Shown piece after piece: positions 54,701-63,668 of a DNA stretch of 64,000 nt. Made by a program: the position numbers and the translations under genes. Each line of letters starts with the position of its first letter. Position 1 is the first letter of the stretch. The stretch comes from Noviherbaspirillum sp. Root189 (lineage in GTDB: Bacteria > Pseudomonadota > Gammaproteobacteria > Burkholderiales > Burkholderiaceae_D). Location: the NCBI RefSeq assembly GCF_001428545.1, contig NZ_LMHZ01000033.1, forward strand, positions 1 to 64,000, written 5' to 3'. The notes under the pieces were generated by a model. The model made no database searches, was not told the DNA's origin, and was given only the letters and a program-made list of their open reading frames with translations.

Positions 54701-55390
54701 CGCCGTGTAGCCCAGAACAGCGCGACAGCGCGACACTACATCGTTTGGCAGCATTCCGCGGTGATAGGTCGGCATTAGTATCACAAAGCCGCGCTGCGTG
54801 CCGATTTCTTGCACAAGCCGATACAGTGGCGTTGCTGACGCATTCCCGGTGGCACAAGCCCTTTGCCAGACGACATCTTGTTCCCTGCGCGAAGAGGCAT
54901 CCAGGCCGAATGCTGCCGTGTTCCCAGCCATCGGTTCCAAGTATTCAATGACACGGTATTGTGCCCTCCGGCTTGCGGGACCAAGCTTTCCGTTGGAAAA
55001 TTCGGTAACAGCGAACCCCGGATGGCGCTTTCGCATTGCTGCTTCGAAGGCAGGTCTTTCCTCCTCAGAAACCAGACGTTGGAAAGCAATGGAGCGGATC
55101 TGCGGATTGCGCTCTAACAAGGGCCGCGTAAACTTCCGGAACTGTTCATGATCAACCGGCCACATTGTTGAAAATAGTCGATTGACATCCGACAGCACCT
55201 CAACAGTTTCTCCCATGCCGTTTCGGACCGCATCGATACGCATCATCGCGCGTCGCTCGAAATCGGCTCGGTACTTATTGACTTCAAGGTTACTGACGAG
55301 GGCGGTAAGCGACCCAGTAAAAAAGAGTCCGGTCAGCAGTACCAGCCATGCAGGCGATACGACAGATGCAGATGAATGTTTGTTTGACAT
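51770..55390 (-). CDS. Membrane c-di-GMP enzyme: CHASE-PAS-GGDEF-EAL-REC-PAS
   Basis: 1,206 residues. A first helix (LVLLTGLFFTGSLTALV), a periplasmic CHASE domain (about 70-250), a second helix, PAS, GGDEF with an intact motif (RLGGDEFVLIL), EAL, a receiver (VIVSDQRMPGM) and, after a glutamine-rich coiled coil, a terminal PAS-like domain. The EAL motif reads EVL (GVEVLLRWQHP) but keeps the catalytic Glu; the DDFGTGYSSL block is normal. Having a receiver in the middle of the C-terminal half and a PAS at the very end is uncommon. It may tune c-di-GMP in response to an extracellular cue and phosphorylation. Confidence 0.88.
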   Translation of the reverse strand: MSNKHSSASVVSPAWLVLLTGLFFTGSLTALVSNLEVNKYRADFERRAMMRIDAVRNGMGETVEVLSDVNRLFSTMWPVDHEQFRKFTRPLLERNPQIRSIAFQRLVSEEERPAFEAAMRKRHPGFAVTEFSNGKLGPASRRAQYRVIEYLEPMAGNTAAFGLDASSRREQDVVWQRACATGNASATPLYRLVQEIGTQRGFVILMPTYHRGMLPNDVVSRCRAVLGYTAITLVGSELVEKILAKRKLLGVSGFDIRVYTGTIVNQENLAFHAKDAMASQHALFASAMRIFRPVPGRIEETFEVAGEPWHMVVSDSASPSLKSYFRTLLMLIGGLISSLLAAAYMRALTSRSARVQQIVQERTAALTQANQTLQLQERAIEACVNGIIITSSIGPDYPIEYANPAFEKMTGFSATEVIGRSCSILWGKERNQAGVKEIISGVREMREVKTVLRTYRKDGESFWSEVYIAPVRDNSGEAGHFVVAHYDITEKKRYEKELEYQANHDSLTGLANRNLLRESLHQSIGHAVRYEEAVWVVFLDLDRFKFVNDSFGHHAGDVFLKTISERLRSVVRTSDTVARLGGDEFVLILPEHAGEHLTTAVVHRIMEVITEPIAVEGHELFLSCSAGISVYPTDGRNPEALIENADLAMYRAKELGRNNFQFYTPVLNERAQERLQLETALRGALERSEFLLHYQPQVDLCSGRMVGVEVLLRWQHPELGLVPPGRFIALAEEAGLILPIGIWVLRTACAQIKEWQSAGLGDLRVAINLSVRQFAQPDLVGLVANTLKETGLAAHYLDLEFTESIVMTDVERAVDVLNKLRALGVSLSIDDFGTGYSSLAYLNRFPINVLKIDQSFVQKISPQSNDAAISDAIISMAHSLGIRVIAEGVETEAQCEFLSRNMCDEIQGFVFSKPLAPSDMEALLREAPRLPDRLLRMHKRPRTLLLVDDEPNILGALKRQLRGAGYQILTAPGGKEGLELLSTTEVDVIVSDQRMPGMTGVEFLRAVKTLYPETVRIVLSGFTELQSVTDAVNEGAIYKFLTKPWDDAQLRAHIDEAFQHKEMADDNRRLDLEVRTANYGLAQANRQLEEVLKQQQQQIQHDEITLDIVREALQHVPLPIIGLDDDEIIAFTNVAGQNLFKGVGLILGSEAEQIVPEVLHAIRGVAEGEKCVAEVHGKRFDVVSRSMGRGTQSRGTLITLTPAESA

Positions 55391-55435
55391 ATCGACTCAA
55401 TTAAAATGGCCGTCAGCGCATATTCTGATAGCTGA

Positions 55436-58400
55436 TCACAAGGACGCTGCGCTGCGCATAACTACCTTGGATTCGAACTCACTGAACGCGTCGTCAACCG
55501 CGGAGAACAGTTCTTCCTCATCCCAAGGCTTGGTTAAAAACTTGAAAATGGCACCATGGTTGACTGCATCGGTCACCGACTGCAAATCAGTGTAACCACT
55601 GAGCACCATGCGAACCACCACAGGGTACATATGCTTGACGCGTGAAAGGAATTCGGTACCGCTCATATCCGGCATGCGCTGATCGCAGAGTACGACGCCG
55701 ACTTCGGTGGTTGCCAGTATTTCAAATGCTTCTGCTGCACATGTCGCGACGTACAATGTGTAGTCCTTGTTACGCATGAGGCGCTTGATTGCGGCGACTA
55801 CATTTAGCTCATCGTCGATGAACAATAGAGAGCGCTTGTACGGCTGACGAGGCAGCTTGTCGAGCACGAGGGTCTTCTTCTCGCTCAGCAGGTGCGCGTA
55901 GGCAGCGGCGTCGACCGGCCTGCTGAACAGGTAGCCTTGCATCTCGTCGCAACCATTTTGAGCGAGCAGCGCGAGTTGGCCTTCCGTTTCTACTCCTTCC
56001 GCGATGACCTTCAGTCGCAGGCTGTGCGCCATGGCGATCACGGCCCGTGATATCGACAGATCGTCTGGGTCGGAAATGAGGTCGCGCACAAAAGTTTGAT
56101 CCAGCTTGAGCTTGTCAACCGGGAAGCGCTTCAAATAGTTCAGATTGGAATACCCGGTACCGAAGTCATCGATCGACAGCCTTATACCCATTTGCTTGAG
56201 CGTGTTCAGGATTGCAAAGGTATTTTCCGGGTCTTCCATCGATAGGCTTTCGGTCAGCTCAAGTTCGAGAAGCCTCGGGTCGAGGCCGGTCTCGTCCAGG
56301 ATCCTTTTGACAGTGACCGCGATGTTTTCGGAGAACTGCTTGGCCGACAGGTTGACAGCTACCGGAATTTTCGGCAGTCCCGCACGTTGCCATGCACAAC
56401 TCTGTTCGCAAGCCTTGCGCAACACCCATTCCCCGATCGGCAAAATGAGCCCGGTTTCCTCCGCGAGTCCGATGAATCGCCCCGGCGGTATTAATCCGAG
56501 CTCAGGATGCTGCCAGCGTACGAGGGCTTCCGCTCCGATGATTTTTCCGGACTTCAAATCGACCTGAGGTTGGTAATGAAGCAGGAATTCATTACGTTCG
56601 AGTGCGCGGCGCAATGCGCTCTCAAATTTGAACCGGTCGTTCGCTCCACGATTAAGTTCGGGCATGTAGAACTGATAGCCTTCCGTCTTGTTGGCAAGCG
56701 CGCGGCGCATTGCCATCTCCGCGCCTTGCGATAACAGCTCGAAATCGTCGCCATCATCGGGGAAAATGGTAATCCCCACGCTTGCCGCGATATGCAAATC
56801 ATGATGTTCGAAGTGGAATGGCTCGCTCATTATTGAAAGAATCTGGCGTGCAATCACCGATAGCTCTTTTGGTTCCCTCCTTGTCGCGACAATGGCAAAG
56901 GTCTTGTCGTCAAAGCGTGCCACGCTGTCTTCACCGTTTGCCCATTCTTTAAGGCGGCTGGTAATCTCTTGCAGCAAGGTGTGCTCAGCGTTGCTGCCGA
57001 GGCTTTCCCGTATCAGTGGCAAGCGATCGAAATGCACCAGCAAAAAACCCATCACGTTCTTGTCAGCGAAAATTTTTTCCTGGAGTAGCTTGACCCGGTC
57101 ACGTAACAGAATGCGATTCGGAAGACCGGTAAGAACATCAAAGTTACTGAGATACTGGACTTTTTCTTCCGCGTTCCGCAGTTCGGTAACGTCAATGCCG
57201 GTCCCCAGGAAGTATTCGACTTCCTGACCTGCGTTTCTCAACACAGTCGTCGACCAGATGACATTGCGTATGCTCCCGTCGCGCGCTATCCATTCATCCT
57301 GAACCTGATGCGGCAACTTGTCAAAATCGCCATCAAGGAAAAACTTCCTCGCTGCTTCCGCACGATCCTGCGCCAGGAATATCTCCCAGAACACGCGCTG
57401 GCGTACTTCTTCAAATTTCCACCCCAACACGTTTTCGCAGGCCGGATTAAACATCACAATACGCCCGCTGGTGTTCACCAGGAACACCAGCGCACCTGTG
57501 GTACTAACCACGCCGGAAAGCAGGTTGCGTTCCGCCTGCAGCGCCTCGGCACGTTCTTTGACCAGTGCTTCCATGTTCCGGTAAAGATGTGCTCGCTCAA
57601 GCGCAATGGCGATCTGGTTTCCAACCGTATTGAGCACCCGGAAATTATCTTCTGCGAGCGTCGGGGTCTGGTCGTAGAGCAGGTCCAGCAGCCCAAAGGT
57701 GTGCGACCCTGCAGTCAGCGGAACGCTAATTTGACCACAGCCATTCGAGCCAGTGAGCCGCGACTGCGAGAGAGCGGCGCAGTCGCCAATGACTTTGGCT
57801 GCTCTTAGTTCGCCAGCCATCAGCCTCGTGCGGCACGCGCACTCGACACACGCATCCAGGGCTGCCTGATCCACTCCGAAATCCCTTATGGACGTCACAC
57901 GTAAATTACCTTCCAAGTCGAACAGCTTTATGCACCCGCCAATTACACCGGGCAGGTCAAGTACCCTGTCGAGCGCCATCTCCGAGACCGCCTTCTCGGT
58001 GATGGCGGGGTTCAACGCCTCGGCGATCCTGTATAGGCCTTCCAGCGACTGATAAGAATTGGCGATCTGATTTTGCTGCGCCCTTAACTCCTCGGTCATC
58101 TGTATCGCTTCCTCGTAGGTCGAGATGAGGAGGTCGAATATCTGTTGGCGCTCGGCCGTAATGAAGTGCGTTTGCCCGCCAAGATTGACCTGCATGCCAA
58201 GCTGGACTTTTTCGTTACTGCGCAATTCGCGGTTGGCCAGGATGAGGCGGATGCGTCCGAGCAGGTATTTGCCATCGAAGGGCTTGCGGATAAAGTTGTC
58301 CGCGCCGCAGTCGAGGCCTTTTATGACGTCGTACAAACTGTTCAGTGCGGTGAGAAGAATGACCGGAATGTCGCAAAGGGAACGGTCCTCTTTTAGCTTC

Positions 58401-58624
58401 CGGCACATGTCGAAGCCGTCCATTTCCGGCATCGCAATATCGCTGACGATCAAGGTCGGCTTTGCCGCCCTTGCTTCCGCCAGACCCAGCCGACCATTTT
58501 TTGCCAGCCGCACCTGATAGCCGTCAGACGACAATAAGTGCGCAATCTGATTTGCCTGTGTGTCGCTGTCTTCGACAATCAGGATATCGACGATATGATC
58601 CCGACTGACATCGTTGTTTTTCAT
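55436..58624 (-). CDS. Soluble REC-GAF-PAS-degenerate GGDEF-EAL-REC protein
   Basis: 1,062 residues, cytoplasmic, with receivers at both ends (LIVSDIAMPEM and VVLCDQRMPDM). Between them are a GAF domain with several cysteines (ACVECACRTRLMAGELRAAK), a PAS domain, a GGDEF domain and an EAL domain. The cyclase motif is lost: where GGDEF is expected the sequence is RFDDKTFAIVAT. The EAL domain is complete (GAEALVRWQHP, DDFGTGYSNLNYL), so it should act only as a c-di-GMP phosphodiesterase. It follows cheB by nine bases and is the first c-di-GMP enzyme of the operon. Confidence 0.88.
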   Translation of the reverse strand: MKNNDVSRDHIVDILIVEDSDTQANQIAHLLSSDGYQVRLAKNGRLGLAEARAAKPTLIVSDIAMPEMDGFDMCRKLKEDRSLCDIPVILLTALNSLYDVIKGLDCGADNFIRKPFDGKYLLGRIRLILANRELRSNEKVQLGMQVNLGGQTHFITAERQQIFDLLISTYEEAIQMTEELRAQQNQIANSYQSLEGLYRIAEALNPAITEKAVSEMALDRVLDLPGVIGGCIKLFDLEGNLRVTSIRDFGVDQAALDACVECACRTRLMAGELRAAKVIGDCAALSQSRLTGSNGCGQISVPLTAGSHTFGLLDLLYDQTPTLAEDNFRVLNTVGNQIAIALERAHLYRNMEALVKERAEALQAERNLLSGVVSTTGALVFLVNTSGRIVMFNPACENVLGWKFEEVRQRVFWEIFLAQDRAEAARKFFLDGDFDKLPHQVQDEWIARDGSIRNVIWSTTVLRNAGQEVEYFLGTGIDVTELRNAEEKVQYLSNFDVLTGLPNRILLRDRVKLLQEKIFADKNVMGFLLVHFDRLPLIRESLGSNAEHTLLQEITSRLKEWANGEDSVARFDDKTFAIVATRREPKELSVIARQILSIMSEPFHFEHHDLHIAASVGITIFPDDGDDFELLSQGAEMAMRRALANKTEGYQFYMPELNRGANDRFKFESALRRALERNEFLLHYQPQVDLKSGKIIGAEALVRWQHPELGLIPPGRFIGLAEETGLILPIGEWVLRKACEQSCAWQRAGLPKIPVAVNLSAKQFSENIAVTVKRILDETGLDPRLLELELTESLSMEDPENTFAILNTLKQMGIRLSIDDFGTGYSNLNYLKRFPVDKLKLDQTFVRDLISDPDDLSISRAVIAMAHSLRLKVIAEGVETEGQLALLAQNGCDEMQGYLFSRPVDAAAYAHLLSEKKTLVLDKLPRQPYKRSLLFIDDELNVVAAIKRLMRNKDYTLYVATCAAEAFEILATTEVGVVLCDQRMPDMSGTEFLSRVKHMYPVVVRMVLSGYTDLQSVTDAVNHGAIFKFLTKPWDEEELFSAVDDAFSEFESKVVMRSAASL

Positions 58625-58633
58625 TATTTTCCT

Positions 58634-59704
58634 TCAGTCCTGGAGAAAAGGCAGACCGGGAACGTGCTGTTTGCCCAGAACACGTAATATCCTGCCAATT
58701 TCGGCCGGGGCCAGGATTAGTCTGGCCGCATCGTGCCTGATTGCCTCGCCGGGCATCCCGTAGACGGCCGAGGTAGCGCGGTCCTGCACAATCGTGACGG
58801 CACCGCTGTCCTTGAGTTGCCGAAGCTCCTGTGCACCATCCTTCCCCATTCCGGTCAACTGTACCGCAACGGTACCGCTGCGCAAGTCCTTGTGAATCGA
58901 ACGAAAAAGATACGACACCGAAGGACACATTCCATGCTCTGGCCGATCGGACGATAGTGCGATATGCAAGTCGCGCGTCACTGCGATATGGAATCCGTCG
59001 GGTGCGAGGTAAGCGCATCGGCCGACAAGTTGTTCGCCATGGGCGGCGAGACGCACCGGAAATCCGCTTGCCGAAGACAGCCATTCCACGAATCCGCCGA
59101 TGAAGCCCGCCGACATATGCTGCACGATAACAATGGGTAACGCATAGTCAGGTGGTAACTCGGCCAGAATGTCGCGCAAGACAGTGGGGCCACCGGTAGA
59201 GGCGCCAAGTAGTACCAGCTTGTACGCCTGTTTCTGCGGTGGGGTAGCCTTCACGATTACCTTGCGCGCGTTGTGTCCCGCCCCCTTGGGCCAGCGCCGT
59301 ACAACTCGAACTTCGGCCATAGCCTTTACGGTGCGGATGAGCGCTTGCGCCGTCTGGTTATACGCTGCATTTTCGGGACCGCAAGGACGTTGTACGATCA
59401 CCAGGGCGCCGGCTTCGACGGCCCGGAAGCTGGCGTCGATTTCAGCTTGTATTTCGCTGCCGCTGACGATCACGATCGGCGTCGGGCGGGTTTCCATGAT
59501 CTGTCGCGTGGCTTCGAAGCCGTCTACATTTGGCATATGTAGATCCATCGTGATGACGTCCGGTTTTTTTTCGTGCACCATCCGCAATGCATCTTCGCCA
59601 TCAACGGCGCAACCTACGATCTCCATCTCGGGATCCGAGCCGAGGATGTACACCAGCAGCTCGCGTACCGAAGGAGAGTCGTCCACTACCAGCACCCGGA
59701 TCAT
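58634..59704 (-). CDS. cheB: CheB protein-glutamate methylesterase
   Basis: 356 residues: an N-terminal receiver (VLVVDDSPSVRELLVYILGS, Asp in VITMDLHMPNVDG) and a C-terminal methylesterase domain with the catalytic triad regions LGASTGGPTVLRDILAELP (Ser), VQHMSAGF (His) and TGMGKDGAQEL (Asp). It removes methyl groups from, and deamidates, the MCP for adaptation. A CheR is expected upstream, outside the window. It lies 13 bases after cheA. Confidence 0.92.
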   Translation of the reverse strand: MIRVLVVDDSPSVRELLVYILGSDPEMEIVGCAVDGEDALRMVHEKKPDVITMDLHMPNVDGFEATRQIMETRPTPIVIVSGSEIQAEIDASFRAVEAGALVIVQRPCGPENAAYNQTAQALIRTVKAMAEVRVVRRWPKGAGHNARKVIVKATPPQKQAYKLVLLGASTGGPTVLRDILAELPPDYALPIVIVQHMSAGFIGGFVEWLSSASGFPVRLAAHGEQLVGRCAYLAPDGFHIAVTRDLHIALSSDRPEHGMCPSVSYLFRSIHKDLRSGTVAVQLTGMGKDGAQELRQLKDSGAVTIVQDRATSAVYGMPGEAIRHDAARLILAPAEIGRILRVLGKQHVPGLPFLQD

Positions 59705-59717
59705 TCCACGGTTCTCC

Positions 59718-61982
59718 TCATATCAGGCGTCGGATCGTCTTCAACAGGTTGTCCTGATCGAACGACCCTTTGACGACATACGCATCGGCACCCGCACGCA
59801 AGCCCCGTTCTTTTTCCTGAGACGACTGCAGCGAAGTCACAAGTATTACCGGTAGGTCTTCCGTTTTTGGGTTGGCGCGAATGCGCTCGGTAAGCGCCAG
59901 TCCGTCAAGATGCGGCATTTCGATATCGCTGACTACCGCGTCGAAGTCCTCCTGCCGTAATTTCGATAGCGCCTGCAGGCCGTCGATGGCAGTCTCGACC
60001 GCGTATCCGGCACTTTCCAGTATGTGCTTCAACAACAGCCGCGATGTAATGGAATCCTCCACCACAAGCAACCGCCTAACCGTGGCTGTACTTGCCGGAT
60101 CGCGCTGCGTTGGCGGCGCGTCGTTGCCCGCCTCAAGTCCACGTTTGGCGATATCCTTCAGGGCAAGTATTGGCACAAGACTGCCGTCACCGAGTTGCGC
60201 GGCGCCGGTAATGCAGCGCACGCGACGTAATTGCTTGCCTAGGCTCTTAGGGAGGACCTCTTGTTCGAACAGGACTTCGTCAACCAGCAAAGCAAACGTG
60301 TTTCCGTCGGTATGCGCCACCACGGCAACACCTTCCCCATTGCTTTGGGCGGAGTCGGCACGGTGCAAGCCAAGCAAATTCGCGAGGCGGATGGCCGGCA
60401 CCACGCGCCCCCCAAACAAAAGCGTTTCCCGGTTTTCAACGGTCCGGATATCACCGACCCGGAGCGCGCGCACGGCTTCGACGCCAAACAGCGGGAATAC
60501 GAATCGTGTCCCCTTGGTCCGCAGCACCAATCCTCTCACCGTTGCAAGCCGCACCGGCAGTAACAGCTCGAATGAACATCCTGAGCCCACGGTCGTGTCG
60601 ATACGAAGGCCTCCTCCGATCGACGCCGCTTTTTCCGCGACGACGGCTAAGCCGACGCCACGTCCCGATACGGGAGTGACTTCCACGCTGGTGGAAATAC
60701 CGACGTGCAAGACCAGCTGCAATTTTTGCCGTTCGCTTAGGCCGGTTACCTGTTCTTGATTGACGTTTCCGCTCTTGAGCGCAGCGGCGACAATGGCGTC
60801 GACATCGATACCGCCACCATCGTCGGAAACCGCCACCGCGATCCGGTTGCTGTCGATCTGGGCCACCGCGACCCGTATTTTTCCCGCAGCCGATTTTCCG
60901 TTGGCCAGACGCCTTTCCCTTGGCTCTATGCCATGGTCTACCGCGTTCGTTACCAGATGGATCAATGCTTCGCGAACGATATTCAAGATGCGCCGATCGA
61001 TCTGTATGCTTCCGCCCTCGATGTCGAGAACCACTTCCTTGCCACTGGCGCGAGCCAGGTTCCGGACCAGTCCGGGCAATTGCTCCAGCGCCGATGAACT
61101 CGGCACCATTGCCGTTTCAAGAGTCGCTTCCATAAGTTTGTCGCGAATCCCGACGAAGTGGCGACGGGTCCTGCCCAAGGCGGTCGCCAACTGGCGGCAT
61201 CGAAATTCGAACTGGCCGTCGTCGCCACCAATCTTCACGGCACCACCGGTCATGTCTTTATTGGCATGGGTGGAACGCATGCGCGCACCCGGTTTCCGTG
61301 ACACGGATTCGGCAACCTGCAGCTCATCTTGCCGGTCTGACATATCGTCGGCGAGTTCAAGCAGCTCTGTGATGTGATGCTGCAGTGCCAGTTCGACCGA
61401 AAGGAGCGCTTCGGCTTGATGGCGAATTGCGTCGAGATTCCTTCCCTGAACACGGATGACGTCCGTCTTCGCCACGTCCACCGTATCGGAAATGTCAGGC
61501 AATGCGGCGGCATGTACGGAGTCGGCCGTCCCGGTATCGTTATTTGTTTCAGTCGCCAGTATTTCAGGCTTTTCGGCCTCGGATATTTCCTTGGAGAGGT
61601 GATTCAGCCGCACGCCCAGGGCCGCAACCTGATTGCGTACCCTGCCGGATGGCTCGACCAGGAGCTGGCGGGCCAAGCCGCCGCCTTGATGAAGCAAGTC
61701 GAACTGTTCGGATGTAAGTGTCCGATCTAACGTGCGGAGCGCCGAAAACACGTCCTCCAGCGCATGACAAAGGTGTTCCAGCTCCGTCGAGTTGACGGCC
61801 CTGGCAGCGCCCTTCAGCGTGTGGAGGGTTCTCAGTATGCGTTCTACATAATCCCTTTGGGCCCCGTCAACTCCCTGCTCCAGAACGACGATGTTCGACA
61901 AGATGCTCTGCAGATGGTCCTCCGCTTCAACCCGGAAGGTGTTCTGCAATTTGAGAAGGAACTCTTTATGTGGATCTTGCAT
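59718..61982 (-). CDS. cheA: Hybrid CheA-type kinase: Hpt-kinase-CheW-REC
   Basis: 754 residues. The Hpt domain has phospho-accepting His54 (TLHTLKGAARAVN). A long linker follows without a recognisable CheY-binding P2 domain. Then come dimerisation, an HATPase with VTNAVDHGIEPRERR, SDDGGGIDVD and GRGVGLAVVAEKA, a CheW-like domain, and a C-terminal receiver (AVVSDIEMPHLDG). CheA-REC fusions of this kind are typical of FrzE and of ChpA/PilL-like systems rather than flagellar chemotaxis. No separate cheY is present; the fused receiver and the many receivers downstream are the likely outputs. Confidence 0.9.
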   Translation of the reverse strand: MQDPHKEFLLKLQNTFRVEAEDHLQSILSNIVVLEQGVDGAQRDYVERILRTLHTLKGAARAVNSTELEHLCHALEDVFSALRTLDRTLTSEQFDLLHQGGGLARQLLVEPSGRVRNQVAALGVRLNHLSKEISEAEKPEILATETNNDTGTADSVHAAALPDISDTVDVAKTDVIRVQGRNLDAIRHQAEALLSVELALQHHITELLELADDMSDRQDELQVAESVSRKPGARMRSTHANKDMTGGAVKIGGDDGQFEFRCRQLATALGRTRRHFVGIRDKLMEATLETAMVPSSSALEQLPGLVRNLARASGKEVVLDIEGGSIQIDRRILNIVREALIHLVTNAVDHGIEPRERRLANGKSAAGKIRVAVAQIDSNRIAVAVSDDGGGIDVDAIVAAALKSGNVNQEQVTGLSERQKLQLVLHVGISTSVEVTPVSGRGVGLAVVAEKAASIGGGLRIDTTVGSGCSFELLLPVRLATVRGLVLRTKGTRFVFPLFGVEAVRALRVGDIRTVENRETLLFGGRVVPAIRLANLLGLHRADSAQSNGEGVAVVAHTDGNTFALLVDEVLFEQEVLPKSLGKQLRRVRCITGAAQLGDGSLVPILALKDIAKRGLEAGNDAPPTQRDPASTATVRRLLVVEDSITSRLLLKHILESAGYAVETAIDGLQALSKLRQEDFDAVVSDIEMPHLDGLALTERIRANPKTEDLPVILVTSLQSSQEKERGLRAGADAYVVKGSFDQDNLLKTIRRLI

Positions 61983-61990
61983 GGCGACGC

Positions 61991-63628
61991 CTAGAGCTTG
62001 AACCTTTCGCTCATTTGCTTGAGTTTCTGACCTAGCTCATTCAGGTTTTGCGCCGACATTTCAGACTGTTTCGAGCCAGCTGCATTCTCGACGCTTACCT
62101 GCTTAATGTTTTCCATTGCTAGCGCCACCTGATCCATTCCGACCAGCTGCTGTTGGCTGGAAGCAGCAATCTGCGCCGCTGCCTGGGCCGCATCCGTGAT
62201 GCTTTCCGACAAAATCGTGATCGCGTTGCCTGCCTCAGTGGTCTTTTCGACGCCGTTGGCGACCGCGCGCGCTCCTTGTTCGGTAGTCATGACGGCGGCA
62301 CTGATGGCCTTCTGGATATCGCCGAGCAGCACGCGCACCTGCTTGGTCGCTTGCCTGGACTGGTCGGCCAAGTCTTTAACTTCATGCGCAACGACTGCGA
62401 ATCCCTTGCCGTAGTCGCCGGCTTTGGCCGCCTCGATGGCGGCATTGACCGCCAATAGGTTCGACTGCTCGGCGAGGCCGCCGACTGCCACGATGATTTC
62501 GCCGATCGCCTCGCTGCGCTCGCTCAGGCGCACGATCGTCTCGGCAATCGATTCCATTTGCTGCTGGACGGTTTGCATCCCTTCGATACCGTCCTCGATC
62601 GCCGTGCGTCCGGCGTCCGCTGTCCGTGCCGCCTGTTGTGCCGCATCCGATACCATGCGCGCCTTCTGGCTTGCCAGCAGCGCGGTTTGCTTGACTTCTT
62701 CGACTGTCGCGGTGGTCTCGCTCACTGCTGCCGCCGTTTCGGTCGCTCCGGCGGATGCCTGCATGGTCCCGGCGAGAATTTCGCTTGCCGCCGCGCTGAG
62801 CGTGACAATGCCGGTGTTCGTCTCTCTCATCAGTTGCTTCCAGGCGGTGACCATTGAATCAAGGGCGCGCAGCAGCTGGCCCACTTCGTCCAGGGAATTC
62901 GACGGCGACACTTTTACCGTCAAGTCCCCTGTCGCGATTTGCTGGGCAATCGCAGTTGCTTGCCGCAGCGGCGTCGCAATAATGCGGTCCAGCCCGACAA
63001 CCAGCGCCAACCCAATCAGAATGGCAATAATGTTTGCGGCAACCAGCGTGGCCTGCGCATTGTCAACCAGCGTTTCGGAGTCGCGCATGCGTTTCTCGGC
63101 TTCGGCAAACTGCTGAGCGCCGATCTGGTCCGCGATTGCTCTCAGTTCCTCGAATTTTTCACGCAAGGAACCGACGATTGCTGTGCCCGCTTCGCTTCGT
63201 TTTCCGGATTTGATCAGGGGAAGCACCTCGCGATCACGAATCCCGGCATACTCTCTGTATGCATCGTTGAGCCGTTCGAATTGCTGTCGAAAATCGGCAT
63301 CGTTCTCTCTACGGCCTGAAAGCTTGTTCAAGCGGGAGACGATTTCGGCCGACTCCTGTTCGAGATTCTGGAGGAACTTCGGTTGCTCGGATACATCGGC
63401 AACGGACAGCGATAGCAGGACAACACGTTCACGATTGATAACATTGCGTAAGGCTGTCAAGTCGAAGGCAATTGCAAAGTCGTCTCGAAACAATGCTTGC
63501 TGCGACAGCTTCAATCGCTCGGCATCGCGATAAGCAGTAGCGCTGACTCCCGCCATCAACGCTACGATGAGTCCAAATGCCAGCAGCAGTTTCAGACGAG
63601 TGCTGAGGTTCAATAATATGCTCATCAT
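61991..63628 (-). CDS. Methyl-accepting chemotaxis protein
   Basis: 545 residues: first helix ([19 protein letters not shown]), a periplasmic four-helix-bundle sensor (about 35-185), second helix ([20 protein letters not shown]), HAMP and the methyl-accepting signalling domain with the conserved hairpin tip [20 protein letters not shown]. There is no CheR-binding pentapeptide at the C-terminus. It is the only receptor in the cluster and presumably feeds the hybrid CheA. Either of two adjacent ATGs could be the start. Confidence 0.92.
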   Translation of the reverse strand: MMSILLNLSTRLKLLLAFGLIVALMAGVSATAYRDAERLKLSQQALFRDDFAIAFDLTALRNVINRERVVLLSLSVADVSEQPKFLQNLEQESAEIVSRLNKLSGRRENDADFRQQFERLNDAYREYAGIRDREVLPLIKSGKRSEAGTAIVGSLREKFEELRAIADQIGAQQFAEAEKRMRDSETLVDNAQATLVAANIIAILIGLALVVGLDRIIATPLRQATAIAQQIATGDLTVKVSPSNSLDEVGQLLRALDSMVTAWKQLMRETNTGIVTLSAAASEILAGTMQASAGATETAAAVSETTATVEEVKQTALLASQKARMVSDAAQQAARTADAGRTAIEDGIEGMQTVQQQMESIAETIVRLSERSEAIGEIIVAVGGLAEQSNLLAVNAAIEAAKAGDYGKGFAVVAHEVKDLADQSRQATKQVRVLLGDIQKAISAAVMTTEQGARAVANGVEKTTEAGNAITILSESITDAAQAAAQIAASSQQQLVGMDQVALAMENIKQVSVENAAGSKQSEMSAQNLNELGQKLKQMSERFKL

Positions 63629-63668
63629 GTATCCAATCCTATTCAGCAGTTTTTTGTTTTATCGGTAT

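Noticed and set aside
59872-60759. 295-codon plus-strand open frame antisense to cheA
   Set aside because: High GC and codon bias of the real cheA gene keep the opposite frame open; product is low-complexity Ser/Thr/Arg.
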